Shown here: positions 1 through 6,869 of the stretch, in pieces
Numbering within the stretch: position 1 is the first letter of the stretch
Layout: each line of letters starts with the position of its first letter
NCBI GenBank assembly: GCA_944363805.1
Contig: CALVVH010000038.1
Span: forward strand, 1-13,548
Source: an uncultured Bacilli bacterium
GTDB taxonomy: Bacteria > Bacillota_I > Bacilli_A > RF39 > UBA660
Direction: 5' to 3'
DNA: 13,548 bases
Notes under the pieces: generated by a model
What the model was told of the DNA's origin: nothing
Databases searched by the model: none
The model's input: the letters and a program-made list of their open reading frames with translations, nothing else
Position numbers and translations under genes: made by a program

Positions 1-208
1 GCCCAAAGTTTGTTTCATTGGCAGATATATATATTTCATCACCAAAAGAAAAGGATAAAAGATCTGTTGTACCTGTTATAACATCGACATCTGTTTCTTG
101 ACTTCCTCCACCTTGAGCGACAAAGAAGGCATATGTTGCTCCCAATACTACGGCAACTAACGTTAACGCTCCTATTCCCATAAATACTAAGCTTTTCTTA
201 TTTTGCAT
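1..208 (-). CDS. N-terminal part of a membrane-anchored surface protein, cut by the window edge
   Basis: Only the first 69 codons lie in the window; the gene continues past base 1. The product begins with a short basic stretch (MQNKKS), a hydrophobic segment of about 20 residues ending in GATYAFFVAQGGGS, then a Thr/Val/Asp-rich region. The same segment (GATYAFFVAQGGGS, then LSFS-GD-I-I-A) opens the 602-residue protein at 9203-11011, so the two are paralogues. The G-T-x-A-F pattern at the end of the hydrophobic segment recalls TasA/camelysin-type signal sequences processed by SipW; that is an inference. Start choice: ATG codons lie at 217 and 208. The GGAGG at 218-222 abuts the first but sits 9 nt before the second, so 208 is chosen. 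It has its own promoter. Function unknown; probably exported and cell-surface located. Confidence 0.8.
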   Translation of the reverse strand, partial: MQNKKSLVFMGIGALTLVAVVLGATYAFFVAQGGGSQETDVDVITGTTDLLSFSFGDEIYISANETNFG

Positions 209-233
209 ATTATCCATCCTCCGCGCTATTTTG

Positions 234-262
234 AGTATAACATATTTCCTTTTTGTTGTATA
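234..262 (-). promoter_or_regulatory. Sigma-A-like extended -10 promoter for the surface protein at 1-208
   Basis: Read on the minus strand: TATACA (257-262), 17-nt spacer, TATACT (234-239), with TG one base before the -10. It lies just downstream of the terminator at 284-307, so this gene is transcribed separately from the one at 330-1388. Confidence 0.65.
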
Positions 263-283
263 TAATTAGTTTTTTTTAAAAAC

Positions 284-307
284 AAAAACTTCTCGAAAGA
301 AGTTTTT
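284..307 (-). terminator. Intrinsic terminator after the 352-residue surface protein gene
   Basis: Perfect 10-bp inverted repeat (284-293 with 298-307) closed by a four-base loop that reads TTCG on the minus strand, followed on that strand by a T-rich tail (GTTTTT). It lies 22 nt after the stop of the gene at 330-1388. The arms are A/T at the base, so it could also act on the plus strand. Confidence 0.8.
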
Positions 308-329
308 GATTTAATTTAATTTTTTATTA

Positions 330-1388
330 TTAATTAAATCTTTTAATTAATATACCAGCTGCTACAATTCCAATTATTGAAACTGCTCCCAAAACAATGT
401 AAGTTACAACATTGTCGTTAGTACTTGGGTTTTCAATTGGTTCTTCAGGGGTCGTAGTATCTGGATTTTCAGGAACTGGATCAGGTATTTCAGTTGAAAC
501 AAAAGTAATATTACCATTTTCATCGACACTAACTTCGTATTTATCAGTTACATCGCTTTGTAATGTTGCATCATATAATGCATAATCCGCTTTATCAGCA
601 GCTGCGTTTAATGTTGCATTGCTTACTTTTAAGCTTGCTTCATTACCATCGGTAGGATTGATAATATTTCTAATTGGTGAATTATTTTCAGAAGTTAATG
701 TTCCTCCGTTTACTTCAGCAACAGCTGCATTATCTAATGCATAAGCATTTTCAGAAGTTAATGTTCCTCCATTAACTACCATAACACTGTTTTCATTATT
801 TTTTAAAACGTTGCTGACAGCAGTAAATGTTCCGTCTTCAATCGTAAGTACTGGAGTAACTGATGTGTCTTCGTATTGAATATTACCAATCATTGAAGTA
901 TCAGTTGAAGTACTTGTGAAAGTTCCTCCATTAATTGTAGCAATTCCTTCATTACGAACAATATAGAAACTATCACTAATAGTATAATTTCCATCTTCGA
1001 TAATTAGTGTTCCTAAATTGGTAATTGGACTATATGTAGATCCTTCAATATGAGTCACTGTTCCGGTATCACCACTATCGATGATAGTTAACTTACCACC
1101 TTTTAGTACTTTAATAGCTTCACATTCTTTTGTAAAGTTTTCAAAGGTAAAACCATTTAAGTCTAGGATAACTTCTTCACCGTTTTCAATAATCAAATCT
1201 TGATTGATATCTCCAGTTAAAGTTACATAGAATATATCTTCTCTTACTTCTACATCAACATTTGGATCCCAACCAATGAATACTTTATCAGGTGCTTTTG
1301 ATTCATCTACTGTTGAAGCATTAACACCAGTTACAAATAATAACATCGATAAAGTTATAACCCCCAATAAACAAGTAAATCTCTTCAT
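330..1388 (-). CDS. Secreted beta-helix-like surface protein with C-terminal wall-sorting-like signal
   Basis: 352 residues. Residues 1-24 form a signal peptide (basic MKR, hydrophobic core, likely cleavage after VNA). The body (about 80-270) has repeated turns of the type xNGGTLTSEN, xDGTFTA and NGGTFTSTS with about 21-residue periodicity, as expected for a right-handed parallel beta-helix (pectin-lyase-like) domain. Two adjacent turns share a perfect 24-bp DNA repeat. The C-terminus has a Pro/Thr/Glu-rich linker, NPSTND at 320-325, a hydrophobic segment and the basic tail IKRFN, matching the architecture of a sortase substrate. The tail aligns with that of the neighbour at 1514-3028, which has NPSTGD instead. 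A good AGGAGGAG (1393-1400) supports the start. Likely role: a cell-wall surface protein, perhaps glycan binding; no catalytic residues can be named. Confidence 0.8.
   Translation of the reverse strand: MKRFTCLLGVITLSMLLFVTGVNASTVDESKAPDKVFIGWDPNVDVEVREDIFYVTLTGDINQDLIIENGEEVILDLNGFTFENFTKECEAIKVLKGGKLTIIDSGDTGTVTHIEGSTYSPITNLGTLIIEDGNYTISDSFYIVRNEGIATINGGTFTSTSTDTSMIGNIQYEDTSVTPVLTIEDGTFTAVSNVLKNNENSVMVVNGGTLTSENAYALDNAAVAEVNGGTLTSENNSPIRNIINPTDGNEASLKVSNATLNAAADKADYALYDATLQSDVTDKYEVSVDENGNITFVSTEIPDPVPENPDTTTPEEPIENPSTNDNVVTYIVLGAVSIIGIVAAGILIKRFN
684..770 (-). repeat. Two copies of a 24-bp repeat encoding successive beta-helix turns
   Basis: An identical 24-bp stretch occurs at 684-707 and 747-770, 63 bp (21 codons) apart. 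Each encodes the GGTLTSEN motif of the surface protein at 330-1388. It looks like a recent internal duplication of one structural turn. Confidence 0.85.
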
Positions 1389-1413
1389 GTTTCTCCTCCT
1401 TTATTATATTTTT

Positions 1414-1475
1414 ATTTTACTTGAAGTTTTTTTAAAAGTCAATATGAATATAATGATTGACAAACATTTTGACAA
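1414..1475 (-). promoter_or_regulatory. Two possible sigma-A promoters for the 352-residue surface protein
   Basis: Minus strand, proximal: TTGACT (1437-1442), 17-nt spacer, TAAAAT (1414-1419). Distal: TTGTCA (1470-1475), 17-nt spacer, TATATT (1447-1452). Each matches 5/6 of the consensus at both boxes. The distal -35 overlaps the T-tract of the upstream terminator. Which one is used cannot be told from sequence. Confidence 0.55.
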
Positions 1476-1505
1476 AAAAAGCTTTTAGCAGATTGCTAAA
1501 AGCTT
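1471..1505 (-). terminator. Intrinsic terminator after the 504-residue surface protein gene
   Basis: Perfect 12-bp inverted repeat (1479-1490 with 1494-1505) with a 3-nt loop, followed on the minus strand by a run of T. It begins 9 nt past the stop codon at 1514. Confidence 0.9.
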
Positions 1506-1513
1506 AGACTCAG

Positions 1514-3028
1514 TTAATTTGCTTTACTTTTCTTTAAGTAAAGAGCAGATCCTGCTACACCAGCAAGAGCAATAAGTCCGATAATACCGTAAGTAATTAC
1601 GTTATCACCAGTACTTGGATTTTCAACTGGAGGATTAGGAATTTCTGTGTCAATGAATTCAACTACATAGTTACCATTTTCATCTTGAACAAGTTGAACG
1701 TCGCTTGTTAATAATGATGAAACGTTACTGCTGAATATACCATTTGTGATAAATCTTGGTTCTTCATAAGTTTCAGCAACTACGCTATCTTTGTCTTTAG
1801 CAGCAACGAATGTACCACCATCAATCTTAAGTGAACTTACATAAGATTCTGTAGCAGCAGGTGTTTCACCATTCATAGCAACACCTTCATAGAATGCATT
1901 ACCATTTGCGCTTTCGAATGTACCACCGTTGATGGCGATAGTAGTTCCAGCAGCGTATTCAGCATTTGAAGTAATGCTTATGGCAGCACCTGTATCTTCA
2001 GTACCATCGTTTCTTGCTTCAGCAGGATTTTTATATTCTCCAGTAGCTTTGATAGTTCCTCCATTAATAGTAATAGTTCCTTCTTTAATAGCAACACCAG
2101 TTTCACCAACTAATGTAGGACCAGTTCCATCTTCTTTACCGATAACTAAGATACCAGATTGTGAATGATGAATTACAACTGCATCACCACCAACTTCAGC
2201 TTGATCAGCTTCATCAGCTGCAGTTATACTTCCACCATATAAATAGATTTCTGTATTTTCTGTTCCTTCGCTAGTTGATTGAATAATACCAGATCCAACA
2301 GCATTAACGCTACCATCATTCATTGTTAAAACAGTCATGCCCAATTCGCCATTACCATAAAGTCTGATACCATTGTAACCTGTAATAGAACCACCATTAA
2401 TTTCTACTGCATTACCAGCAGCATTAGCACTACCTAAGTTAATAGCAGCAGAATTTTTTGAACTAATTGGAGCTGTAATAACACCATCGTTAACTACCAA
2501 TGAAGCTTCACCAGCCACATTATTACCCCAAAGCATGATTGTTCTAGTTGCATTTGTACCAGTTGATTCAACGACACCTCCTTCCATGATTACTTTTGCT
2601 GCTCCTCCGTCAGCTACAGGGTTAATTTGGATTGTTCTATCAAGACTAGTGATAGTTACTTTATCAAGTGTTAAAGTACCTGCAGTAACTAAAATTCCTC
2701 TTTGAGCACCAGTAATTTTACCTGCAGTATCAGTACTATCAGTTAATGTAAATTCAGTATCTTTAGCATTAAATTCTAATACATATTGATCACTACCAGT
2801 AATATCATTACCGTTTAAATCAAGAGTAATTTCTTTGTTAACAACTACTTTACTTGAAAGAGTAACATCTTCGTTTAGAGTGATAGTTTCTCCAGCTTGA
2901 GCAGATGCAATAGCAGTAGCTAAATCAGTGTAATCACAATCACTAGTACATACTGTTTTAGCGTTTGCAGCAAAAGGAAGACCAAACATTCCAAGTAGAC
3001 CAACTAAGAAAATATTTCTCTTTTTCAT
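1514..3028 (-). CDS. Secreted beta-helix-like surface protein with NPSTG wall-sorting-like signal
   Basis: 504 residues from the chosen start. Residues 1-23 are a signal peptide (MKKRN, hydrophobic core, cleavage after ANA). The mature protein starts with a short VCTSDCDY segment holding two cysteines, then has many beta-strand turns rich in T, V, N and G (TITLNEDVTL, INGGSITG, INGGTIKATG, IDGGTF), typical of a right-handed beta-helix. The C-terminus reads IPNPPVENPSTGDN (NPSTG at 470-474), a hydrophobic segment, then LKKSKAN: the layout of a sortase substrate. Start choice: an in-frame ATG exists at 3079, but the promoter -10 (3051-3056) lies downstream of it. AGGAG (3036-3040) is 7 nt before the ATG at 3028 and only 1 nt before the ATG at 3034. 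Paralogue of the gene at 330-1388; its ligand is unknown. Confidence 0.82.
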   Translation of the reverse strand: MKKRNIFLVGLLGMFGLPFAANAKTVCTSDCDYTDLATAIASAQAGETITLNEDVTLSSKVVVNKEITLDLNGNDITGSDQYVLEFNAKDTEFTLTDSTDTAGKITGAQRGILVTAGTLTLDKVTITSLDRTIQINPVADGGAAKVIMEGGVVESTGTNATRTIMLWGNNVAGEASLVVNDGVITAPISSKNSAAINLGSANAAGNAVEINGGSITGYNGIRLYGNGELGMTVLTMNDGSVNAVGSGIIQSTSEGTENTEIYLYGGSITAADEADQAEVGGDAVVIHHSQSGILVIGKEDGTGPTLVGETGVAIKEGTITINGGTIKATGEYKNPAEARNDGTEDTGAAISITSNAEYAAGTTIAINGGTFESANGNAFYEGVAMNGETPAATESYVSSLKIDGGTFVAAKDKDSVVAETYEEPRFITNGIFSSNVSSLLTSDVQLVQDENGNYVVEFIDTEIPNPPVENPSTGDNVITYGIIGLIALAGVAGSALYLKKSKAN

Positions 3029-3050
3029 TTCCATTCTCCTTTCTATTTTA

Positions 3051-3079
3051 ATATTAACACATATTAATTTTTTCTTCAA
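3051..3079 (-). promoter_or_regulatory. Extended -10 promoter for the 504-residue surface protein
   Basis: Minus strand: TTGAAG (3074-3079), 17-nt spacer, TAATAT (3051-3056) preceded by TGT. Transcription would start near 3044, about 16 nt before the start codon at 3028. Confidence 0.5.
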
Positions 3080-3222
3080 TAGATTATTTTAATAATATAG
3101 TTGTTCAATTATCAGAAATATTACTAATTTCAGAAAAAGAGTTAAACAAATTTGGCATAATTTTACACAAATAGGCAAGCAGATTTAGGCCAGCGAGCAC
3201 ATTTTACCAACTTTTCATTGGA

Positions 3223-3256
3223 AAGAAAAAAATGCTAGTAATTAAAACTAGCATTT
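3223..3256 (-). terminator. Intrinsic terminator of the rpsP-khpA operon
   Basis: 10-bp perfect inverted repeat (3230-3239 with 3247-3256), 7-nt loop, then a run of T on the minus strand. The first arm overlaps the khpA stop codon. The 170 bases between it and the promoter at 3051-3079 hold no gene or clear signal that I can see. Confidence 0.88.
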
Positions 3257-3500
3257 AATAAGCATCGATATTGATTTTGACTTTTTTCATATTTTTAGCT
3301 AAAGCAAAAGCTTGAATAATTGTTCTTAAGCTACTGGCATTTTTGCCATTTTTGCCAATGATATTCTTCATTTCAGATTCAGGGACAATTATTTCAATTA
3401 TCTTGGTATCTTCATCAGAATCAAAGCATTCTACTTTTACCAAATCTGGTTCTTTAACTAAAGATTTTACTAAAAAGTCTGTAAATTCTACAACATTCAT
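3255..3500 (-). CDS. khpA: KhpA-like KH-domain RNA-binding protein
   Basis: 81 residues, almost entirely one KH domain. The signature loop is IIGKNGKNASSL (residues 47-58, GxxG at 49-52), followed by the helix RTIIQAFA and a final strand KKVKINI. Family knowledge: KhpA (YlqC) pairs with KhpB/Jag to bind RNA in Gram-positive bacteria and affects cell elongation and division. The gene starts 2 nt after the rpsP stop, and its Shine-Dalgarno lies inside the rpsP end, so translation is probably coupled. rpsP-khpA is the usual pairing in Firmicutes; the rimM and trmD genes that often follow are absent, and a terminator closes the operon instead. Confidence 0.93.
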   Translation of the reverse strand: MNVVEFTDFLVKSLVKEPDLVKVECFDSDEDTKIIEIIVPESEMKNIIGKNGKNASSLRTIIQAFALAKNMKKVKINIDAY

Positions 3501-3502
3501 AA

Positions 3503-3781
3503 TTAATTACCTTTTTGGGTCTTTGATGCAGCAAACTCTTTAATAATGCCTTCTTTTCTAAGCAAGGCTTTAACAGTATCTGTAGGTTCTGCGCCATTTC
3601 CTAACCATTTTAAAGCTAATTCTTTATCAATTTTTACTTCAGCAGGATTAGCTACAGGATTATAAGTACCAACTGTTTCGATAAAGCGTCCATCTCTTGG
3701 GCTACGGGAATCAGCAGCTACAATACGATAAAATGGTTTTTGTTTAGCGCCCATTCTTTTTAATCTCAATTTTACAGCCAT
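3503..3781 (-). CDS. rpsP: 30S ribosomal protein bS16
   Basis: 92 residues, normal length for bS16. The product begins [20 protein letters not shown] and continues with [22 protein letters not shown], the family hallmark, then [12 protein letters not shown]. It is a small-subunit assembly protein that binds 16S rRNA. Start choice: AAGGAGG (3789-3795) sits 7 nt before the ATG at 3781. An upstream in-frame ATG at 3820 lies upstream of the -10 and is not credible. First gene of the rpsP-khpA operon. Confidence 0.97.
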   Translation of the reverse strand: MAVKLRLKRMGAKQKPFYRIVAADSRSPRDGRFIETVGTYNPVANPAEVKIDKELALKWLGNGAEPTDTVKALLRKEGIIKEFAASKTQKGN

Positions 3782-3810
3782 AATTTTTCCTCCTTCATTA
3801 AACCATAAAT

Positions 3811-3839
3811 AATTTACCATATTTAATAGTATGTGTCAA
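3811..3839 (-). promoter_or_regulatory. rpsP-khpA promoter
   Basis: Minus strand: perfect TTGACA (3834-3839), 17-nt spacer, TAAATT (3811-3816) preceded by TGG (extended -10). The predicted start is near 3804, giving a leader of about 23 nt before the rpsP ATG. Confidence 0.75.
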
Positions 3840-3855
3840 CCTTTTTTTGTTGACA
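3834..3855. repeat. Perfect 7-bp inverted repeat covering the rpsP -35 box
   Basis: TGTCAAC (3834-3840), 8-nt spacer rich in T, GTTGACA (3849-3855). It lies between the end of the HD-domain gene (3862) and the rpsP promoter. It is not followed by a T-run on the minus strand, so it is a poor terminator. It could be an operator or a weak transcript end. Confidence 0.5.
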
Positions 3856-3861
3856 TGTTAT

Positions 3862-4503
3862 TTAGTTTCTTTTTTGTTTTCGAATTAGACGTAACTCAGC
3901 ATCAATAAATTTATCTTTATCAGCAACAAGTTCTTGCATTCTATTTAAAAAGTCTTGATACTTTTGGTCGGGATAATACATCTTGGCGTAACCGTCTTTC
4001 CCATACTTTGAAGCCAACTTTTTATAGGAATATTCGATAACATCCATATCAGTGGGATTTTCGCTCTTATGTTTATCACGTTGAAAATCAATGCTTCTTT
4101 GCAACATTTTTTCAATATCAATGGCCCTATCTGCTGATGAAATAAGTTTACCATAGGTACTTCTAGCAACATATTCTAAACTAGCTCGATGGTCAACGAT
4201 AGCTTCGTAGATAGTTTCACGTTCAGCATCAGAAAAAAATTCTTTCATAAACCTGTCAGATGCAAATATATCTGCTGAAACTTGTTCATGATTTTCAGGG
4301 TCAAGTTTATAACCGATGTCATGAAAAGTCGCAATAGTATAAATCATATTGGGATTTAAATCTAAATTAAATACTTCATTTAATTCAAAGCTTCTATTTA
4401 TGACATCTTTAATATGTTCTATTCCATGACCTCCAATATTGCTATTATATTGAGGCAAAATTACCTCATCAATGTATTTTTTTAATTTTTGATCAATTGG
4501 CAT
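3862..4503 (-). CDS. HD-domain metal-dependent phosphohydrolase
   Basis: 213 residues. HD-superfamily ligands are visible in order: GHGIEH (His26/His30), the HD pair in FHDIGY (His61-Asp62), ENHE (His72), VDH (Asp104-His105) and SSADRA (Asp125). This arrangement fits single-domain uncharacterised HD hydrolases, which act on phosphoesters such as nucleotides. The substrate cannot be read from sequence. Start choice: GGAG (4512-4515) is 8 nt before the ATG at 4503 and only 2 nt before the ATG at 4509. The gene lies between cotE-like and rpsP with its own -10, so it is probably monocistronic. No clear terminator follows. Confidence 0.85.
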   Translation of the reverse strand: MPIDQKLKKYIDEVILPQYNSNIGGHGIEHIKDVINRSFELNEVFNLDLNPNMIYTIATFHDIGYKLDPENHEQVSADIFASDRFMKEFFSDAERETIYEAIVDHRASLEYVARSTYGKLISSADRAIDIEKMLQRSIDFQRDKHKSENPTDMDVIEYSYKKLASKYGKDGYAKMYYPDQKYQDFLNRMQELVADKDKFIDAELRLIRKQKRN

Positions 4504-4521
4504 TTTCATCACTCCATAATA

Positions 4522-4530
4522 ACTATACCA
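4522..4530 (-). promoter_or_regulatory. Extended -10 of the HD-domain gene promoter
   Basis: Minus strand TATAGT (4522-4527) preceded by TGG. No good -35 is seen 17 nt upstream (TTTTAA at best). Predicted start near 4515, very close to the Shine-Dalgarno. Confidence 0.45.
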
Positions 4531-4548
4531 CATTTAAAAGCATTTTAA

Positions 4549-4567
4549 AAGCATCAGTTCGATGCTT
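4549..4567 (-). terminator. Likely terminator overlapping the cotE-like stop codon
   Basis: 7-bp inverted repeat (4549-4555 with 4561-4567), 5-nt loop, then on the minus strand TT, a short A-rich gap and another T4. The stop codon (4554-4556) is inside the hairpin. The tail is interrupted, so termination may be partial. Confidence 0.55.
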
Positions 4568-5090
4568 CATTTAAATAATCTTCATTTATTTCATCCAATT
4601 CCGGATTATCTGTTTCATCAAATATTTCTTCGTAGTCATCTTCATCTTCTTCGACGCTAACTTTCACTTTAGTATCACCGACGATTTCAACACCCATTTC
4701 TTTTTCGATATCGAGTTTGACAGTATCTCCATCGACATTTACATTAGCAACTGTTGGTTGACGAAGACAGCGCACCATTATTTCAGAGGCATCACTCAAG
4801 CTGTGATCTTCTTTTAGAGGAATATTCATTGTATCACTGTACGTAAAATTTTTAGTAGTTACTGCTGTATTTTTATCTCCATTATAAGAATACCAAACAT
4901 TGACATCAAAAGAACCATTTACTATAACACTACCGTTTTGACCTTTAGCACCACTAAACTTATGGTTTATTACCCAGCAACCTAAAACAGTATTTGGTAT
5001 TTCTTCCGGATTTAAAGAAAAAGTATTGGTGCTTGTTTTTTTGGCTTTGCCAATTACTGCTTTTGTGACAATTTCTTTAAAACTAGACAT
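4554..5090 (-). CDS. cotE: CotE-like outer spore coat morphogenetic protein
   Basis: 178 residues (B. subtilis CotE is about 180). The N-terminal part shows the family pattern: FKEIVTKAVIGKAKK (residues 4-18), TNTFSLNPEEIPNTVLGCW (21-39), VINHKF, and FDVNVWYSYNGDKNTAV. A later LRQP corresponds to the conserved QP segment. It ends in a strongly acidic tail from about residue 147, as in CotE. In Bacillus, CotE assembles around the forespore and recruits outer coat proteins; its gene is made under sporulation sigma factors. I see no clear sigma-A promoter upstream on this strand, which would fit a sporulation sigma factor but does not prove one. Shine-Dalgarno AAGGTGA (5095-5101) supports the start. 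Divergent from the deacetylase gene. Confidence 0.88.
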   Translation of the reverse strand: MSSFKEIVTKAVIGKAKKTSTNTFSLNPEEIPNTVLGCWVINHKFSGAKGQNGSVIVNGSFDVNVWYSYNGDKNTAVTTKNFTYSDTMNIPLKEDHSLSDASEIMVRCLRQPTVANVNVDGDTVKLDIEKEMGVEIVGDTKVKVSVEEDEDDYEEIFDETDNPELDEINEDYLNEASN

Positions 5091-5124
5091 TTAATCACCT
5101 TCCTAATTAAATATATGCAAATAC

Positions 5125-5153
5125 TAGACAAAAGTACACTCTATTGCTATAAT
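5125..5153 (+). promoter_or_regulatory. Strong sigma-A promoter of the deacetylase gene
   Basis: TAGACA (5125-5130), 17-nt spacer, perfect TATAAT (5148-5153) preceded by TGC (extended -10). Predicted start near 5160, then AGAGGAAG before the ATG at 5176. Confidence 0.82.
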
Positions 5154-5175
5154 TAACTTAAAATAGAGGAAGATT

Positions 5176-6459
5176 ATGAATAAGAAAATTTTAATTACAG
5201 TATTTGTCTTACTAATATTAACATTTGTTATCGGGGGTAATATAACTATATCTAAAATATATAAAGAAGAAAAAATAAGAAATGAACAGCAAGAAAAAAT
5301 AAACTATACTCTAAGTAAGTATGAAGCTTTTAGTAATAAAGAAATTATAAATAACGATGATGCGGTAAGTAAGTTTTTTAATCAAATAATAACTGAAGAA
5401 GAAAAGCAAGAAAAAATAGATGAAAGTAAATTACTTACTAATTTGGATGATACAAATAATACTTTAACTTTAATTGAAGAAGAGATAATTAATTATGATA
5501 TTAGTTATCTTAATAATATAAATGAAGAGGCTTTAAATAATATTATTCCAGAGGATGTCGATAGCAAGACAGTCTTAGAAATGTATCAAAGTAATGAATT
5601 AGTAAAAAATATAAATGAAGAAAAAAGTAAAAGAGAAAAGTATTTGGAATATTTAAATGAACTAAAGAATGATGTCAATTATTTAGTAGAAAATAAAGAG
5701 TATTATTATAAAGATAAAGAAACTTATATATGTAAAAAACAAGATGTATATACTAATATAGATAATATAAAACGAAAATATAATTTGAATATCAATATCA
5801 AATATGAAAATATTGCTAAAGAGGTTCCTATTCTTTGTTATCATGGAGTTTTAGATGATGCTTGGGGGGCTACTACTTTATTTGTGAAGGTTGCAGAGTT
5901 TGAAAGACAGATGCAATACTTAAAAGAAAATGGTTATACTCCTATTTTTATATCGGAAATTGCTGATGCTGGAGCTTATGAAAAGCCAGTTGTCTTGACA
6001 TTTGATGATGGTTATAAAGATGTTTATACTTATGCTTTCCCTATTTTACAAAAATATAACTTTAAAAGCAATTTTTATATTATAAGTGATTCTATCGGGG
6101 GAGATGTTTATGTTACTTCAGAAATGATTAAAAATATGAGTGATTCAGGATTGGTGGAAATTGGGTCCCATACCGTAAGTCATCCCCTACTACATACTCT
6201 TAGTAAAGAAGAAATTGATTATGAACTTAAGTCTAGCAAAGAAAGACTAGAAAAAATTATTGGTAAAGAAGTAACGAGTATTGCATATCCTAGCGGAGGA
6301 TATAATGAAGATGTATTAGATATAGCAAAGAAGTACTATAAATACGGAATTAGTACTGATTGGGGTAAGGAAAAAAGTAATAAGTTAAATCAATATAAAT
6401 TAAAAAGAAAATATGTTTACAGAGAATATAATTTAGAACAGTTTAAAGGTTTGTTATAA
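5176..6459 (+). CDS. Membrane-anchored NodB-type polysaccharide deacetylase
   Basis: 427 residues. A single N-terminal membrane segment (about 5-27) is followed by a charged Glu/Lys/Asn-rich, probably coiled-coil stalk (about 30-205). The C-terminal catalytic domain of carbohydrate esterase family 4 shows VPILCYHGV (217-225), the motif TFDDGY with catalytic and metal Asp277/Asp278, the zinc motif SHTVSHP with His332/His336, and AYPSGGYNED (370-379) as motif 3. The usual Arg of motif 3 is replaced by the Y-P-S version common in Gram-positive members. It should remove N-acetyl groups from a cell-envelope polysaccharide or peptidoglycan on the outer face. It is expressed from its own promoter, divergent from cotE; a role in spore cortex or wall modification is possible but not shown. 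Confidence 0.9.
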   Translation: MNKKILITVFVLLILTFVIGGNITISKIYKEEKIRNEQQEKINYTLSKYEAFSNKEIINNDDAVSKFFNQIITEEEKQEKIDESKLLTNLDDTNNTLTLIEEEIINYDISYLNNINEEALNNIIPEDVDSKTVLEMYQSNELVKNINEEKSKREKYLEYLNELKNDVNYLVENKEYYYKDKETYICKKQDVYTNIDNIKRKYNLNINIKYENIAKEVPILCYHGVLDDAWGATTLFVKVAEFERQMQYLKENGYTPIFISEIADAGAYEKPVVLTFDDGYKDVYTYAFPILQKYNFKSNFYIISDSIGGDVYVTSEMIKNMSDSGLVEIGSHTVSHPLLHTLSKEEIDYELKSSKERLEKIIGKEVTSIAYPSGGYNEDVLDIAKKYYKYGISTDWGKEKSNKLNQYKLKRKYVYREYNLEQFKGLL

Positions 6460-6479
6460 GAAATAAAATATGGTATACT
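6451..6479 (+). promoter_or_regulatory. Promoter of the HIT-capA gene pair
   Basis: TTGTTA (6451-6456), 17-nt spacer, TATACT (6474-6479) preceded by TGG (extended -10). It overlaps the end of the deacetylase gene. Predicted start near 6486, leaving only about 10 nt before the GTG start. Confidence 0.65.
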
Positions 6480-6495
6480 ATGTTTGGTGATTAAA

Positions 6496-6867
6496 GTGAA
6501 AGATGATTGTTTATTTTGTAAAATTGCAAGAAAGGAAGTAGAAGCAAAAATACTATATGAAGATGATGATGTAATGGTAATAATGGATGCTTACCCAGAT
6601 ACTGATGGTCATACTTTAGTAATACCCAAAAAACATTATGAAGATATATATAGTATTGATAGGGAAATATTCTTAAAAATAATCGATACTGGTAAGAGAT
6701 ATGCTACTAAACTTATGACAACACTAGATAAAAGTGCTTTGACTTTTTTAGTTAATTATGGTGATGCTCAAGTTATTAAACATTTTCATTTGCATTTGCT
6801 TCCCAATTATATGAATAAGACACATGATTTTAGTAAAGAAGAAATATATGATAAATTGAAGGATTAA
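6496..6867 (+). CDS. HIT-family nucleotide hydrolase (HinT-like)
   Basis: 123 residues. It opens with DDCLFCKIARKE, the typical start of bacterial HIT proteins (CxxC), followed by VIMDAYPDTDGHTLVIPKKHY and the histidine triad HFHLHLLP (His96, 98, 100), where the central His is the nucleophile. HIT proteins hydrolyse purine nucleoside phosphoramidates or related nucleotides in the cytosol. Start choice: no ATG is available. The GTG at 6496 has GGTGA (6486-6490) 5 nt before it, much like the cotE ribosome site; in-frame TTG 6484 and GTG 6487 lie in or before that site. It shares a transcript with the capA-like gene 2 nt downstream; that pairing suggests no obvious common pathway. Confidence 0.92.
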   Translation: MKDDCLFCKIARKEVEAKILYEDDDVMVIMDAYPDTDGHTLVIPKKHYEDIYSIDREIFLKIIDTGKRYATKLMTTLDKSALTFLVNYGDAQVIKHFHLHLLPNYMNKTHDFSKEEIYDKLKD

Positions 6868-6869
6868 TT

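Noticed and set aside
1276..1488. 70-codon plus-strand ORF overlapping the start of the 352-residue gene
   Set aside because: It covers the promoters, ribosome site and terminator of minus-strand genes and has no ribosome site of its own.
4554..5090. Mycoplasma-type genetic code (TGA as tryptophan)
   Set aside because: The cotE-like gene ends in TGA at the expected length, and tryptophan codons in the window are TGG.
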